This document shows positions 1-10,140 of a stretch of DNA of 64,000 nt, piece by piece; positions within the stretch are counted from its first letter, which is position 1, and each line of letters opens with the position of its first letter. The translations under genes were made by a program, and so were the position numbers. Below the pieces are notes generated by a model that saw nothing but the letters and a program-made list of their open reading frames with translations, was not told where the DNA came from and did not search any database. The stretch comes from Sarcophilus harrisii (taxonomy: Eukaryota > Chordata > Mammalia > Dasyuromorphia > Dasyuridae), in assembly GCF_902635505.1 (NCBI RefSeq), contig NC_045428.1:304039107-304103106 (forward strand). Reading direction: 5' to 3'.

Positions 1-749
1 ATTATGGTGAAAATTGTTCCTGGTTGACTTTGGCAATTTAGAAAAAAAATCAATCTTTAAAAGGAAATAAGGGAGAAAGAGCCAAGGAACAATTTCAAAA
101 ACAAACATAAAACTCCACGTAGATTTTAAAAATGTAGCGCACAAAATCCTGGTGAAAAAAAAATCCCTGGAATATTTTTCCCAGACCAAGTTGGCACTTG
201 GAGATAGACCATAGACACTGAGAAGGGTCTGGCCGGGCTCAAACTCTCCAGATGCATGCTTATGCCCAGAGGGAGGATGTGAACAAGCAGAAGAAAAGTT
301 CTTAGGGATTGGAGACTAGATGCCACCTGTCACCTTTGGCTTCCACTACCCAGTTGCAGTTTACAGATCAAAGGTGAACTAAAAAATGGATTTTCCCTGC
401 AGGATATATTATCAGGTTGGAAGGCTCTGAGTAGTGTACAAAGAAGCAAGCATCATCAGTGTGGCTCAAATTATAGTAGCAGAGAAAGGTCTCAGTTCCA
501 CAATCCAGCCTACTCTGATACTAGTATGCAAAAAACAGGAATTCCAGACCAAAAAGGGCCTTCAGTTATGCTACTCTGAATCAAGAGAGCTTCCCAGTTG
601 GCTCAGAGAGGTGAAGTGCAGGAGCAATTTTGCTCAGACTCAAATCCCAAGTCAGAAACTTGCAGAATTCAGACAAGGAAGGAGTCTTGAAGAAAAATTT
701 AAAGATGTTTTTACTATTGGAGTATCATAACTAAAAATAGAGTCCAAAT

Positions 750-1095
750 ATCCTATTTCAAGAAATTTTAAAGAAATGATACCTAAATTTCTTAGAAGCA
801 GAAGCAAATTGGAAAATAGAAAGAATAATTGATCACCTCCTACTGAAATGAAAATTTCTAGGGACATCATAGCCAAAATCCAAGATTCTAGGTTGAAGAA
901 AAAATTACTGCAAGCAACATGAAAGAATTCAAGTACTGAGGAGCCATAGTAAGAATCACATATGATTTAGCAGCCACCACCATAAAAGAATGAAGAACTT
1001 AGAATGCAATATTCCAGAAGGCAAAAAATAAAGGTTTACAGTTGTGAATGATTTGTCCCATAATTCAGAGTATAAACCACAGGAGGAAAATGAAT
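750..1095 (+). mobile_element. L1 ORF1 C-terminal remnant
   Basis: Plus-strand translation gives a decayed series of matches to the end of mammalian L1 ORF1: FKY-GAIVRI, DLAATTIKE, AIFQKAKNKGLQ, broken by several stops. The ORF1 tail is known to bind RNA. The copy is old and has no recognisable ORF2 downstream, so it is a fragment of L1 or of the related half-LINE (HAL1) type. Confidence 0.6.
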
Positions 1096-1199
1096 CTTTA
1101 ATTTTATTTCATTAAATTAATGAATTAATTAATGAATCTTTAATTTTATTTCATTAAACTAAATTAAATTAATGAATCTTTAATTTTATTTCATTAAAT
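1089..1199. repeat. A/T-rich tandem repeat, about 41 bp unit
   Basis: The motif AATGAATCTTTAATTTTATT recurs at 1089, 1131 and 1171, each time followed by TCATTAAA, so about 2.7 copies of a 41 bp unit. It directly follows the L1 ORF1 remnant and probably grew from it. Confidence 0.75.
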
Positions 1200-1520
1200 A
1201 AGCATTTATTTAATGAAATAATTATTAAGTATTCTTGAAGTTTATATATAGAAGGTAAGAGAAATGTTGACAAATAAACTAAACAATCAAAAAGGACCAA
1301 ATAAAGAAACTGTTGACATTCAAATTTTAGGAGAAATATGTGTTCCCTTTGAACTTTATTCTCATTAGGGGTCAAAGAGGGAACCTAATTAGGCAAATGA
1401 TGTAGGAGTGGTTCTGTTATATCTTGATTTCAAGAGAAGAATGGAAAGAAAGGGGAAAAGGAACACACTGGATTTGGAGAAGGGAATGTTCTCTTTGGTT
1501 TCAGGGGAAAAAAAGGTCTC

Positions 1521-2123
1521 TGAACAGCCTTCCTTTCAGCAGAGTCATCACCGCAAGAGTAGCCAGTAAAGTCCAAATCCTTTATTATCTCCTTCACAAT
1601 CTAGTTTCCTTGCCTGGGGCCTCGGCTAGTTTTCATGGAGGCCTTCTGGAGTCTTGGTTTCAGTGGAAAAGTACAGGAGGCCAGGCTAGCCATCACAAGG
1701 CTGATGAAGATGGGATGAATCTGGCTCTGGATTCCTTCTGAGTATGTGTCTGCCCTTCTGAGTCTCTCTCTGAGCCCTTCTAAGTCTGTCTCTGGCTCTG
1801 ACTCCAAGCCTCTCAGTCCTCCTGGAGAGCCACCACAAGCCTGACCAAAGATGGAATGAATGTCTCTCCTTGGCTCTGAGAGCTTGAGCTCCCACCTCCA
1901 GTCCTTTTGTCTGCTCTGACTGAATCTAGCTGAGGCTTCCAGCTTATGTGCTTTCTTATCATTACATTATCATAAGTGTGAATCTTGTAGAACTATATTA
2001 AGTACATAGTACATGTACTGAACTAGAGAACTATTAATCACCATGCTAAACTAGATAACCACTGTAATTCCACTGACTTAACACCTTGTAAGAATCCTTG
2101 TTTCAGAGCTCTGGCCCATAACA
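1521..2123 (-). mobile_element. LTR fossil, probably solo LTR
   Basis: On the minus strand the segment starts TGTTATGGG and ends GGCTGTTCA. It has an AATAAA signal (TTTATT on plus at 1581-1586) about 60 bp before its end, as expected for R-U5. The middle contains short degenerate repeats of a CAGAGAGAGACTCAGAAGGG-like unit. No primer-binding site, coding part or target duplication is seen next to it, so it is most likely a solo LTR of an endogenous retrovirus. Ends are approximate. Confidence 0.5.
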
Positions 2124-2419
2124 GGGGGGTATGAAGATTAGGGGAAAATATCTCATATAATCAGGGTGTGCATGTAGACATCTATACATACATAGAGGAA
2201 AATGGTGGGGATAGCAGTTGATTCTACAGTTTCATTCTCACTTGAACTGGTCAAAAGGGAAAATGCATGTATACACACAGAGATACACACATAGGTGGGT
2301 ACTGAAATACCTTTTGGTCAACAGGGAAATAGGAAAAAAAGGGAATAAGGAGGTTAAGAAAAGGATTAATTCTAATAAAAATAAATAATAGCTAAAAATG
2401 CACAAATAATTTATAATTC

Positions 2420-3175
2420 TTATACCCAAAGGGCTATAAAACTGTGTATATACTCTTTGATTCAGCAGTCTCTCTACTGGGCCTCTAGCCCAAAGAGATC
2501 ATAGAAAAGGGAAAGGACCCACATGTGCAAAAATGTTTGTAGCAGCCCTTTTTGTAGTGGCAAGGAACTAGAAACTGAGTGGATGCTCAACAGTTAGAGA
2601 ATGGCTGAATAAGTTATGGTATATGAATGTTAAGGAATATTATTGTTCTATAAGAACTAATCAGCAGGATGATTTCAGAAAGGCCTGGAGGGACCTATAT
2701 GAACTGATACTAAATAAAGTGAGCAGAACAAAGAAAACATTGTACACAGCAACAACAAAATTATGTGATGATCAATTCTGATGGATGTGACTCTTCAACA
2801 ATAAAATGATTCAAGCCAATTCCAATGATCTTGTCATGAAGAGAGCCATCTGCATCCCAAAAGAGAACTGGAGGGACTGAATGTGGATCACAACATAGTA
2901 TTTTCACCTTTTGTTGTTGTTGTTTGCTCACTTTTTGTTTTCTTTCTCCTTTTTTTTTCCCTTTTTGATCTGATTTTTCTTGTGCAGCATGATTATTGTG
3001 GAAATATATACAGAAAAATTGCACATATTTAACATATATTGAATTACTTGCTGCTAAGGAATAGATGGGGGGAAGGAAGGGAGAAAAAATTTGGAACACA
3101 AGGTTTTGCAAGGATGAATGTTGAAAATTATGTATATATTTTGAAACTAAAAATGATTTTAAAATGTTTTTAAAA
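2420..3175 (+). mobile_element. L1 3' end (end of ORF2 plus 3' UTR)
   Basis: The plus strand reads through the typical end of marsupial L1 ORF2 (CCCAAAGAGATCATAGAAAA, then GAATGGCTGAATAAGTTATG) and the L1 3' UTR with its T-rich stretch and closing G-rich/A-rich part (GGGGGGAAGGAAGGGAG, then an A-rich tail). The element is 5'-truncated and diverged, with no long frame left. Confidence 0.8.
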
Positions 3176-3319
3176 AGAAGAAAAAATTAATTTACAATTC
3201 TTTTTGAGGCAAAAAATGGGAACTTTGAGGGAGTTCCCTCAAAATCAGGAAATGTCTGAACAGATTATAATTGTGTGTATATATATATCTATATATATAT
3301 GAAATATAATCGTATATAA

Positions 3320-3800
3320 TTGGTCTATAAGTATAATGAAATACTATTGTTTTGTAAGAAATGATGAAAGATATAGTTTCAGAGAAATCTTAGAAGACAT
3401 ATATGAATAGTTGTAGATTGAACAAAACTAAGAAAACAATTTGTATAATGACAACACTACAGTAAAGACCAACCAACTGAAAGAATTAGGAACTCTGATC
3501 AGCCACAATTTCCAAGGACTCATGATGAAATATGTTATATACTTTCTGATATAGATGTGAAGGATTCAAAGTACAGAAGGAGGCACTTTTTTTAAACATA
3601 CCCAAAGTGGAAAATGTGTTTTGTTTTTACTATAAATGCATGTAATAGGGTTTTGTTTTTCTTTTGTTCTCAATTGGGGGGAGGTGTTAGCATGTGTGAG
3701 AGAGAAGATACATTTTTGCTGATTGAAAAAAAGAAAATACAATTAAATAAAACAAAAAAATGTTTTCAAACAAAAAAAAGAGATAAAGGAATTGAAGGAA
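3320..3800 (+). mobile_element. Older L1 3' end
   Basis: A second plus-strand L1 3' end follows the first. Landmarks are TATAATGAAATACTATTGTT, AAGAAATGATGAAAGATATA and the CAAGGACTCATGATGAAATA stretch of the 3' UTR, ending in an A-rich tail near 3725-3790. It is preceded by a short (TA)n tract at about 3276-3302. It is more diverged than the preceding copy. Confidence 0.6.
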
Positions 3801-4219
3801 CCCTAACAAAAAGCAAAAAATAAGTACATGCTATAATTTGTACAATAGTGCTTCCTGAGTGATGCTGAAGCAAAAGAATTCAAAGATAGGGAAATTTGCT
3901 TCTCCCAGTTCTTCCTTTATCATTTTGGTTTTATCTTTTCCCTTCATACTAACATGAATTTCTATGGTATGATCAGTGTCAATGAGTGGAAATTAAAATA
4001 CTCCCATTTTTCCAGGCTCAGCTGCAATTCACATAGATGTTTCTGCTCTGATCAGAGGCAGATGTTTATCCCTGACTATCCTTCCCTCAAAATCCTAAAT
4101 TCATAGATATCTAAACCTTTTCCATTCTCCATCTGAAGAAAACTTTAGGATTCTTTGCCCTCAAACACTTGTGGAACATACAGTCTAGAAAAGAAACAGG
4201 AGGGAAGTAAACAACTCCT

Positions 4220-4430
4220 TTAGGAGGTAGCTTAGTAGAGTGGAAAGAACATTAATCCTAGAATTAGAAGAGCTCCATTCAGACAATCACTCCTGACACC
4301 AGATGTAGGATTATCAGAAAGTCACTTAATCTTCCTTGGAGTTAGTTTTCTCACCCATAAAATGGAGGAATTGAACTAGATGGCTTCTGAGATCCTTTTG
4401 ATCTATAAATCTATGCCAAGTGACTGTGGA
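4220..4430 (+). repeat. MIR-type SINE
   Basis: Plus-strand MIR core: a GTAGCTTAGTAGAGTGGAAAG opening, then GTCACTTAATCTTCCTTGGA, ACCCATAAAATGGAGGAATT and a GATCCTTTTGATCTATAAAT end. Old and diverged. Confidence 0.7.
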
Positions 4431-4439
4431 CAGGGAACT

Positions 4440-5325
4440 AAGACAGGGAGAGCCGATTCAAACACTTAATTACTTGTGTGACCCTGCTCAACTCACTTTA
4501 CTTCTGTTAGCTTTTCTTCCTCATCTGTAAAATGAAAGAGTTGCTAATGATGAAGGGAGCCCGGAAACTCTAAAACTCCTTGAAGGACAAAGTCTCCTTG
4601 AATCCTGCCTCTGTAAAGACCCTGCCGGAGGACAAAGACCTTCATTCTGTTATCTAGGTGGGGCTGGTTAAATCCTAAACTGGAGAATTCCAACCCTATT
4701 CAATTCTAAGCTTTTCTATTCAATTCTAGCTCAAGGTGAAACCCAGCTTGTAGATAAAAAGAGCCAACTTGGCCCTCACTCCTTGCAAAGGAGCTAATAT
4801 GCCATATATGGCATATTAGCAAAACTCTGCCTTCTAGAATATTCTCTTTCATCATTACCCTCTCTTTATTCTCACCTGTTTCCCTAACGAGACTTTATAT
4901 CTCTCTGTCAGGATTTCTCTACTAGAAACTTTACTTCTCTGTTGGGACCTTGTCATTAAAGAATTCAGCCTTTCTATTCATGCATAGCAAAGACTGACTT
5001 CCCAATGCCAATAATAAACTTCTTTTTATCAGTCTAGCTTTTTCAGTTTGTAAATTCCTTTACGAAGGATCTCTGTGCCACCAAAAGAGGAGTTCCCAAA
5101 ACTCCCTACCCATGCACTGAATCCCAAGGGGATTTAGGGGAGCTAAACCTCTTCATTTGGTTCCCTGAACCCCAAACCTGCAACTAACCTCATCATCTAA
5201 CTCCTTGACCACCAGGAACCCTAATCTCCTCATTTGGTTCCCTGAATCTAATCTCATCACTCTTAAAGGCATTTAAGGTCCTTTCCAATTCTAAATTTGT
5301 GATCCTAGCTAGGATTGACTAATTA
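4440..5325 (+). repeat. MIR-type SINE split by an LTR
   Basis: The first part (4440-4547: GTGTGACCCTGCTCAACTCA, then CTCATCTGTAAAATGAAAGA) and the last part (5260-5325: AAGGTCCTTTCCAATTCTAA, TTTGTGATCC) are the two halves of one MIR copy. The LTR fossil at 4548-5259 sits between them, so it is younger than the MIR. Confidence 0.6.
4548..5259 (+). mobile_element. LTR fossil (plus strand) with PBS-like repeats at its end
   Basis: A TG...CA segment interrupting a MIR. It has AATAAA at 5013-5018 followed by a U5-like stretch. Its last 110 bp contain CTAA-CCTC-TCA three times (ending near 5155, 5232 and 5259). The first two are followed by TT and TGGTTCCCTGA (5158-5168 and 5235-5245). That 11-mer is what a primer-binding site for tRNA-Glu would begin with. 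No coding part is present. It is best read as a solo LTR with a duplicated end. Exact ends and target duplication are not settled. Confidence 0.55.
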
Positions 5326-5625
5326 ACTCCTTTGTATTTCATTTTCCTCCTCTGTAAACTAAAAGTTGGAGGTTCCTTCTAGCTCTATGTCTATTATCCA
5401 GCTCTCCAAAACCAATGTCCTGTGTATCACAGTACAGGTAAATCACAGTCTTGTCAAGAACACACTAACTAGAGTTTTCTACAGACCTCAGCATTTCATC
5501 CATTGTGAGGGAAGGCTAAGTAGGGGTGCTACTTCCAAATACTTCATGTACAGAGGGCAGCTTCAGTACAATAGAGTGCTAATTTGCTATGATGCAAATT
5601 AATTCTATCCAATGGTATTTTACAG

Positions 5626-7109
5626 ATGCAAGTGCTTGTGACAAGTGTCCTGATGACTCCTGGTCCAATGAAAATCATACTTCTTGCATTGCGAAGCAGA
5701 TCGAATTTCTTTCTTGGACAGAGCCATTTGGAATTGCCCTCACCCTTTTTGCAGTTCTGGGTATCTTCCTAACCTCTTTTGTACTCGGAGTCTTCATCAA
5801 GTTCCGAAATACTCCCATCGTCAAGGCAACCAACCGGGAACTGTCCTACCTCCTTCTCTTTTCCTTGATCTGCTGTTTCTCCAGCTCCTTGTTCTTCATC
5901 GGGGAGCCTCAGGACTGGACGTGTTGCCTGCGCCAGCCAGCCTTCGGGATCAGCTTCGTATTATGCATCTCCTGCATCTTGGTGAAAACCAATCGGATCC
6001 TTTTGGTATTTGAGGCGAAGATCCCCACCAGTCTCCACCGCAAGTGGTGGGGTCTCAACCTGCAGTTTCTCCTCGTTTTCCTCTGCACCTTCATGCAGAT
6101 TGTCATATGTGTCATTTGGCTCTACAATGCTCCCCCTTCTAGCTACCGAAACTACGAGCTGGAAGATGAGATCATCTTTGTCACGTGCCATGAAGGTTCC
6201 CTCATGGCACTGGGGTTCCTGATCGGCTACACCTGCCTTCTGGCTGCCATCTGCTTCTTCTTTGCGTTCAAGTCCAGGAAGTTGCCCGAGAACTTCAACG
6301 AAGCCAAGTTCATCACCTTCAGTATGCTCATCTTCTTCATCGTCTGGATCTCCTTCATCCCGGCCTACGCCAGCACCTACGGCAAGTTTGTCTCGGCTGT
6401 GGAGGTGATCGCTATCCTGGCGGCCAGCTTCGGGCTGCTGGCCTGCATCTTCTTCAACAAGGTCTACATCATCCTCTTCAAGCCTTCTCGGAATACCATC
6501 GAGGAGGTGCGCTGCAGCACGGCAGCCCACGCCTTCAAGGTGGCCGCCCGAGCCACGTTGCGCCGCAGCAACGTCTCCAGGAAGCGATCCAACAGCCTTG
6601 GGGGCTCCACCGGCTCTACCCCGTCCTCCTCCATGAGCAGCAAGAGCAACTCTGAGGACCCCTTCCCGCAGCCCGACAGGGAGAAAGAGCAGCAGCAGCA
6701 GCAGCAGCAGCCCTTGACCCCTCAGCAGCAACGGCCGCAACAGCAACAGCACCGCTGTAAACAGAAAGTGATCTTCGGCAGTGGGACGGTCACCTTTTCT
6801 CTGAGCTTCGATGAACCACAGAAGAATGCTATGGCCCATAAGGTGGCCAAGCAGCAGAACTCCCTGGAGGCCCAGAATAGTGGTGACAGCCTGGCCCGGC
6901 GCCAAGCCTTACTCCCCCTTCAGAGCAGTGAAGCTGGATCAGAACTGGACAGCGGGGACTTGGACTCAAACGAGTCGGTGGTGGGTGATAGCCAGCCAGA
7001 GACCCAGATCCCCGAAGAAATGTCCCCAGCCCTTGTTGTGTCTAACTCAAGGAGTTTTATCATCAGCGGAGGCGGCAGTGCCGTCACGGAAAAGAAAATC
7101 CATTCCTAA
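5626..7109 (+). CDS. CASR: Calcium-sensing receptor, last coding exon
   Basis: Last exon of the class C G-protein-coupled receptor that senses extracellular calcium in parathyroid and kidney. The acceptor AG is at 5624-5625. The exon begins in phase 1, completing the Asp codon that corresponds to human residue 578, and ends at TAA 7107-7109, so it matches human 578-1078. In order it encodes the end of the cysteine-rich domain ([15 protein letters not shown]), the seven-helix domain from [13 protein letters not shown] to about [17 protein letters not shown], and the long cytoplasmic tail. The tail keeps the [14 protein letters not shown] stretch, whose Thr is the PKC site (human T888) with the Arg-rich retention signal beside it, a Gln-rich tract, and the conserved [20 protein letters not shown] block. 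Identity to human is near complete in the helices and lower after about residue 920. Oddities are an extra Cys at human position 678 and a Q7 run. The other exons lie left of the window. Confidence 0.98.
6690..6773 (+). repeat. CASR: CAG-rich polyglutamine region in CASR tail
   Basis: Seven CAG codons in a row (6690-6710) encode Q7. After PLTP come QQQRPQQQQ-type segments written with mixed CAG and CAA codons. The human receptor also has a Gln-rich stretch here, with the runs arranged differently. The pure CAG part is the piece most likely to vary in length between individuals. Confidence 0.85.
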
Positions 7110-7905
7110 ACTGAAAGACAGCCGCTGATCCGGAGAGGATCAAGAAAGTCCAGTATGTAATTGTTGGAGACAGTTATAGTGCATTGTGGTCCATAGAAAT
7201 CGCTTTCCCTCTGGAGACAGAAGGAGTTTTTAGCATCTTGAACTTGTCACAGATAGTAACTAAGTTGCAAGTAACACAGTCACAGGTAGTAATTAAGTTG
7301 CAAGACTGGCAACTAAAAAAAAATATAACAAAATTCATTCTCTTTGAGGGATTTAGATCAATGAAACTGCTTTTTAATGCTGTTTGATGTATGGGGGGGG
7401 AAATTCCCTCACATTTAGAGCTGGCCAGAAGTAGAATGGGAAGTAGTAGGGTCCTTATCCCGTGAGATCTTCAAGCGGAGGCTGGATGACTGATCACTTG
7501 CAGGAGATTCCTGCTCAGCTAAAGTTGGCCCAGCTGGTCTCAGAAGTCTCTTCAAGGCCTGAGATTCTGCAATAGAGTCCTGCTTCTTTGGAAAAGTTTC
7601 CATTCTTCTATTCTAAGCCACCACAGTACCAACAAGGCATTGAATTTCCTTCTGCTATGTGGTGTGTGTGTGTGTGTACATATATTTGTGTAAGCCTGTG
7701 GGTGAGTGTATTAAATAACATGTTAAATATCTGTCTGTTCTGGGGAAAAACTGAGCCTTATATGGTTCAGTGAGAACCTGACTATGGAGTCACAGGATTT
7801 CAGTCGGGGCATGATCCAAAAAAATGACTGAAAGGCAGAATGCTGGTGGATAGCCTGGCTGTGTAAAGTATTTTCAGTGTTTGAAATAAAGCACATGTGA
7901 ATGCT
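7110..7905 (+). other. CASR: CASR 3' UTR and poly(A) signal
   Basis: Follows the stop codon. A canonical AATAAA at 7885-7890 lies in a T- and G-rich setting, so the transcript could end near 7905. The UTR holds a repeated CACAG-TAGTAA-TAAGTTGCAA motif (about 7247-7304), a short TG run (about 7661-7676) and an old repeat fragment at 7430-7575. The 3' end is inferred; further poly(A) sites downstream are not excluded. Confidence 0.65.
7430..7575 (+). repeat. CR1/L3-like 3' fragment inside the CASR 3' UTR
   Basis: GATCTTCAAGCGGAGGCTGG, a GGAGATTCCTGCTCAG segment and CTTCAAGGCCTGAGATTCTG resemble a recurrent mammalian repeat end that I associate with CR1/L3. Assignment to a family is from memory and uncertain. 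Confidence 0.4.
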
Positions 7906-8284
7906 TCTTCTTATTTATAAAACCATAAGACACTGGGATCTTCTCCTTACTGCTGCTAATTTGGAATGTTTTAAATGCTGGCCACCAACCTTTTGTACTA
8001 GGGTTTATACTTACATCCAGAATATGTTATTGACACTGTGATTGATTTGGAGGAGAACCAGCTCCAGATGTAAATTCAATGAGGATGTATCTGTGATTAA
8101 GCTTACTCCATGTAGCTTTTGCTTTCATAAATTGTTTCTGCTTTAATGTTCTGGAAGGAGAGAAAAAGGGGAAGAAGGAACATAAAATGAACATTTTCAC
8201 AATCTTGCTTACATGATAGAATGCTATTAAGCTCCAGTCTCTCCTTCATTTTCACTCTTGGAAATGGAAGGGTTAGGCTTGGAA

Positions 8285-8530
8285 GGCAACACAGTATAGT
8301 AGGAAACACACTAAATACATAAAAGCAATCAGAGATCTAGAATTAGAAGGGATATAAGAGGTCCTCTAATCCAACCCCCTTATTTTGCTGATGGAGAAAC
8401 TGAGGTTTGGTGAGGCTTTAGTTTGCCCAAGGTCACAGGTAGTAAATGACTAAGGCAAAGTTTTAATCTTGGTCTGATGACTTCAAGTTCACTTCCTCTA
8501 ACAGCTATTTGACACTGGGCAAATTAATTT
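8285..8530 (+). repeat. MIR-type SINE remnants
   Basis: Contains TAATCCAACCCCCTTATTTT, GATGGAGAAACTGAGG and TTTGCCCAAGGTCACAGGTA, the typical plus-strand MIR-related sequence, followed by a second short SINE piece (ACACTGGGCAAATTAATTTA). Confidence 0.65.
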
Positions 8531-8534
8531 AATC

Positions 8535-8805
8535 AGCCCAAATTCCATCTTGTGTAGGAGGCTTTTCTTAGTCCTCCAGCTTCTAATGTCTTTGTGCTTC
8601 ATACTTCTTTCATCTACTCTATATATTTTTTAAATCTATTTAGCTATGTACCCATTGTTTTACAAATTAGATTGTGTACTCCCTGAGAGCAGAAACTGTT
8701 TGGGATTGTTTTGTCTTTGTTTTTACTTTCTTTGTATAGCTGACATTCACATCAGTGTCTACCACATGGTAGGAACTTAAAAAAAATGCTTCTTGACTGA
8801 TTAGT
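8535..8805 (+). repeat. L2 3' end
   Basis: Plus-strand L2 landmarks: ATTGTGTACTCCCTGAGAGC, then AGTGTCTACCACATGGTAGG and a terminal CTTGACTGA tail. Confidence 0.65.
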
Positions 8806-8904
8806 CCCTTTCTACCTTTCCAGTTTTCTTATGCCTTAATTTTCCTCATATACTCTTATACTCCCTCATATACTCATATATACTTCCTTGGACATTGACC
8901 TCTT

Positions 8905-9270
8905 GAACAAGATCCCCCATGTCCTGACTGAGAATTTTCATTCCTGAAACCCATTCCCTCCTCATCTTCCCCCTCCTGGCTTTCTTCAAGTCTCAGCCAA
9001 AGTCCCACCTTCTGCAAAAAGCCTTTCTCAATCCCCCTCAATGCCAATGCCTTCCCTCTGCTAATTATCTCCAATTTATCCTGCCTATATCTTGTTTGTA
9101 CATAGTTGTTTACACATTGTTTTCCCATTAGACTGTAAGCTCTATGAGGGCAGGGACTCTCTTTTTCTTTTTTTTTAAACTTTCTTTGTACCTGCAGCAC
9201 TTAGCACACAATCTGGCAAATAGTAGTTGCATAATCAATAAATGCTAGTTGACTGACTGATCAATTCCTC
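8905..9270 (+). repeat. L2 3' end
   Basis: TGCAAAAAGCCTTTCTCAAT, TTAGACTGTAAGCTCTATGA followed by GGGCAGGGAC, and TCAATAAATGCTAGTTGACT with the final GACTGA repeats are diagnostic of an L2 3' end. Diverged copy without a long frame. Confidence 0.75.
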
Positions 9271-9344
9271 AGTTTCCTCACCTGTAAAAGGCAGATAATA
9301 ATGGCGTTTTCTACTTCACAGAGCTATTGGGAGAAGTCCATGCT

Positions 9345-9407
9345 GAACAAAAAAGGTAAAAATAAAAAAAGTAAAGTAAAAAAAAATAAAATAAAAAAAG
9401 TAAAATG
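9345..9407. repeat. A-rich low-complexity tract
   Basis: A run of (A)nGT and (A)nT units, 63 bp, with no coding meaning. It may be the tail of a decayed retroelement. Confidence 0.7.
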
Positions 9408-9479
9408 TGAGCCATTATTATCAAGAAATTCCTTCCACTTCTGTCCCAAAGACAAGTTTATAGCTGGACTAAGAAAGAA

Positions 9480-9615
9480 GTCCCAGCACTACACTTTACT
9501 AGCAGAGTGATTTTGAATAAGTCATTTCTCCTCTCTGAAATTCCATTTCTTCATATGTAATTTGAGGGGTTGAAATAGCTGTCTCTTAAGGTCTCTTCCA
9601 GCTCTAAATCATGTG
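9480..9615 (+). repeat. MIR-type SINE
   Basis: GAGTGATTTTGAATAAGTCA, TTCATATGTAATTTGAGGGG and AAGGTCTCTTCCAGCTCTAA follow MIR order on the plus strand. Confidence 0.6.
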
Positions 9616-9619
9616 ATTA

Positions 9620-10140
9620 CAAAGTATATGTCTAGCCCTGCCATTTCCCTGATCAGTAGGCTTCCTCTTACTTCCAGAATCAAATAGAAAATCACTTTTG
9701 ACTCTTAAATCTTCTCCATTCTTACTACATTTTCCTCCCCTCCAGGTATTTCATGAATCAGCAGCACTGCCTTTCCTGCTATTCCTCTATTACAACACTT
9801 CATCTCCCATCTCCTCTCCTTTTCATTGATGTCCCTCATGTCCGAATTCTTTTCATTCCTCACCTTTGGATTCCCTCACTTCCTTCAAGACCAGCTCAGA
9901 TCCCAGCTTCTGCAAAAAGCCTTTTTTGGATTGCCACACACTAGTCCCTTGTCTCTGATATTACCTCCCATTTACCCTGTCTATATCTTGTTTATATGTA
10001 GATGATTGCATGTTGTCTCCCTTGTTAGAATGTGAGACCCTTGAAAGCAAAGGCTGTTTTTACCTTTCTTTGTATCTCTAGTGCTTAAAAAACTGCCTGG
10101 CACATGGTGAGTGCTTAATAAATGTGTGTTGATCCTATAG
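9620..10140 (+). repeat. L2 3' end, longer copy
   Basis: Plus-strand L2: TTCAAGACCAGCTCAGATCC, TCTGCAAAAAGCC, TTAGAATGTGAGACCCTTGA, CTGCCTGGCACATGGTGAGT and CTTAATAAATGTGTGTTGAT in the right order. The open frame at 9753-9944 lies in it and is not a gene. Confidence 0.75.

Larger units (their letters stand above)
1..5625 (+). other. CASR: CASR intron before the last coding exon (partial)
   Basis: Sequence upstream of the last CASR exon. It ends in a usable acceptor (TTTTACAG at 5618-5625). No earlier CASR exon is visible here, so this is one intron cut by the window edge. It carries an L1 ORF1 remnant, a minus-strand LTR fossil, two plus-strand L1 3' ends, MIR copies and a plus-strand LTR fossil, listed separately. 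I recognise nothing in about 1-740. Confidence 0.85.

Noticed and set aside
1424-1895. Overlapping frames of 60-105 codons
   Set aside because: They lie in a minus-strand LTR fossil and its flank, and no domain is recognised.
1-5625. Earlier CASR exons
   Set aside because: No segment matches the cysteine-rich or ligand-binding domains.
5961-6905. 314-codon open frame antisense to the CASR exon
   Set aside because: It mirrors the GC-rich CASR coding exon, has no recognisable domain, and runs of Leu and Gly/Arg are what antisense of this exon would give.
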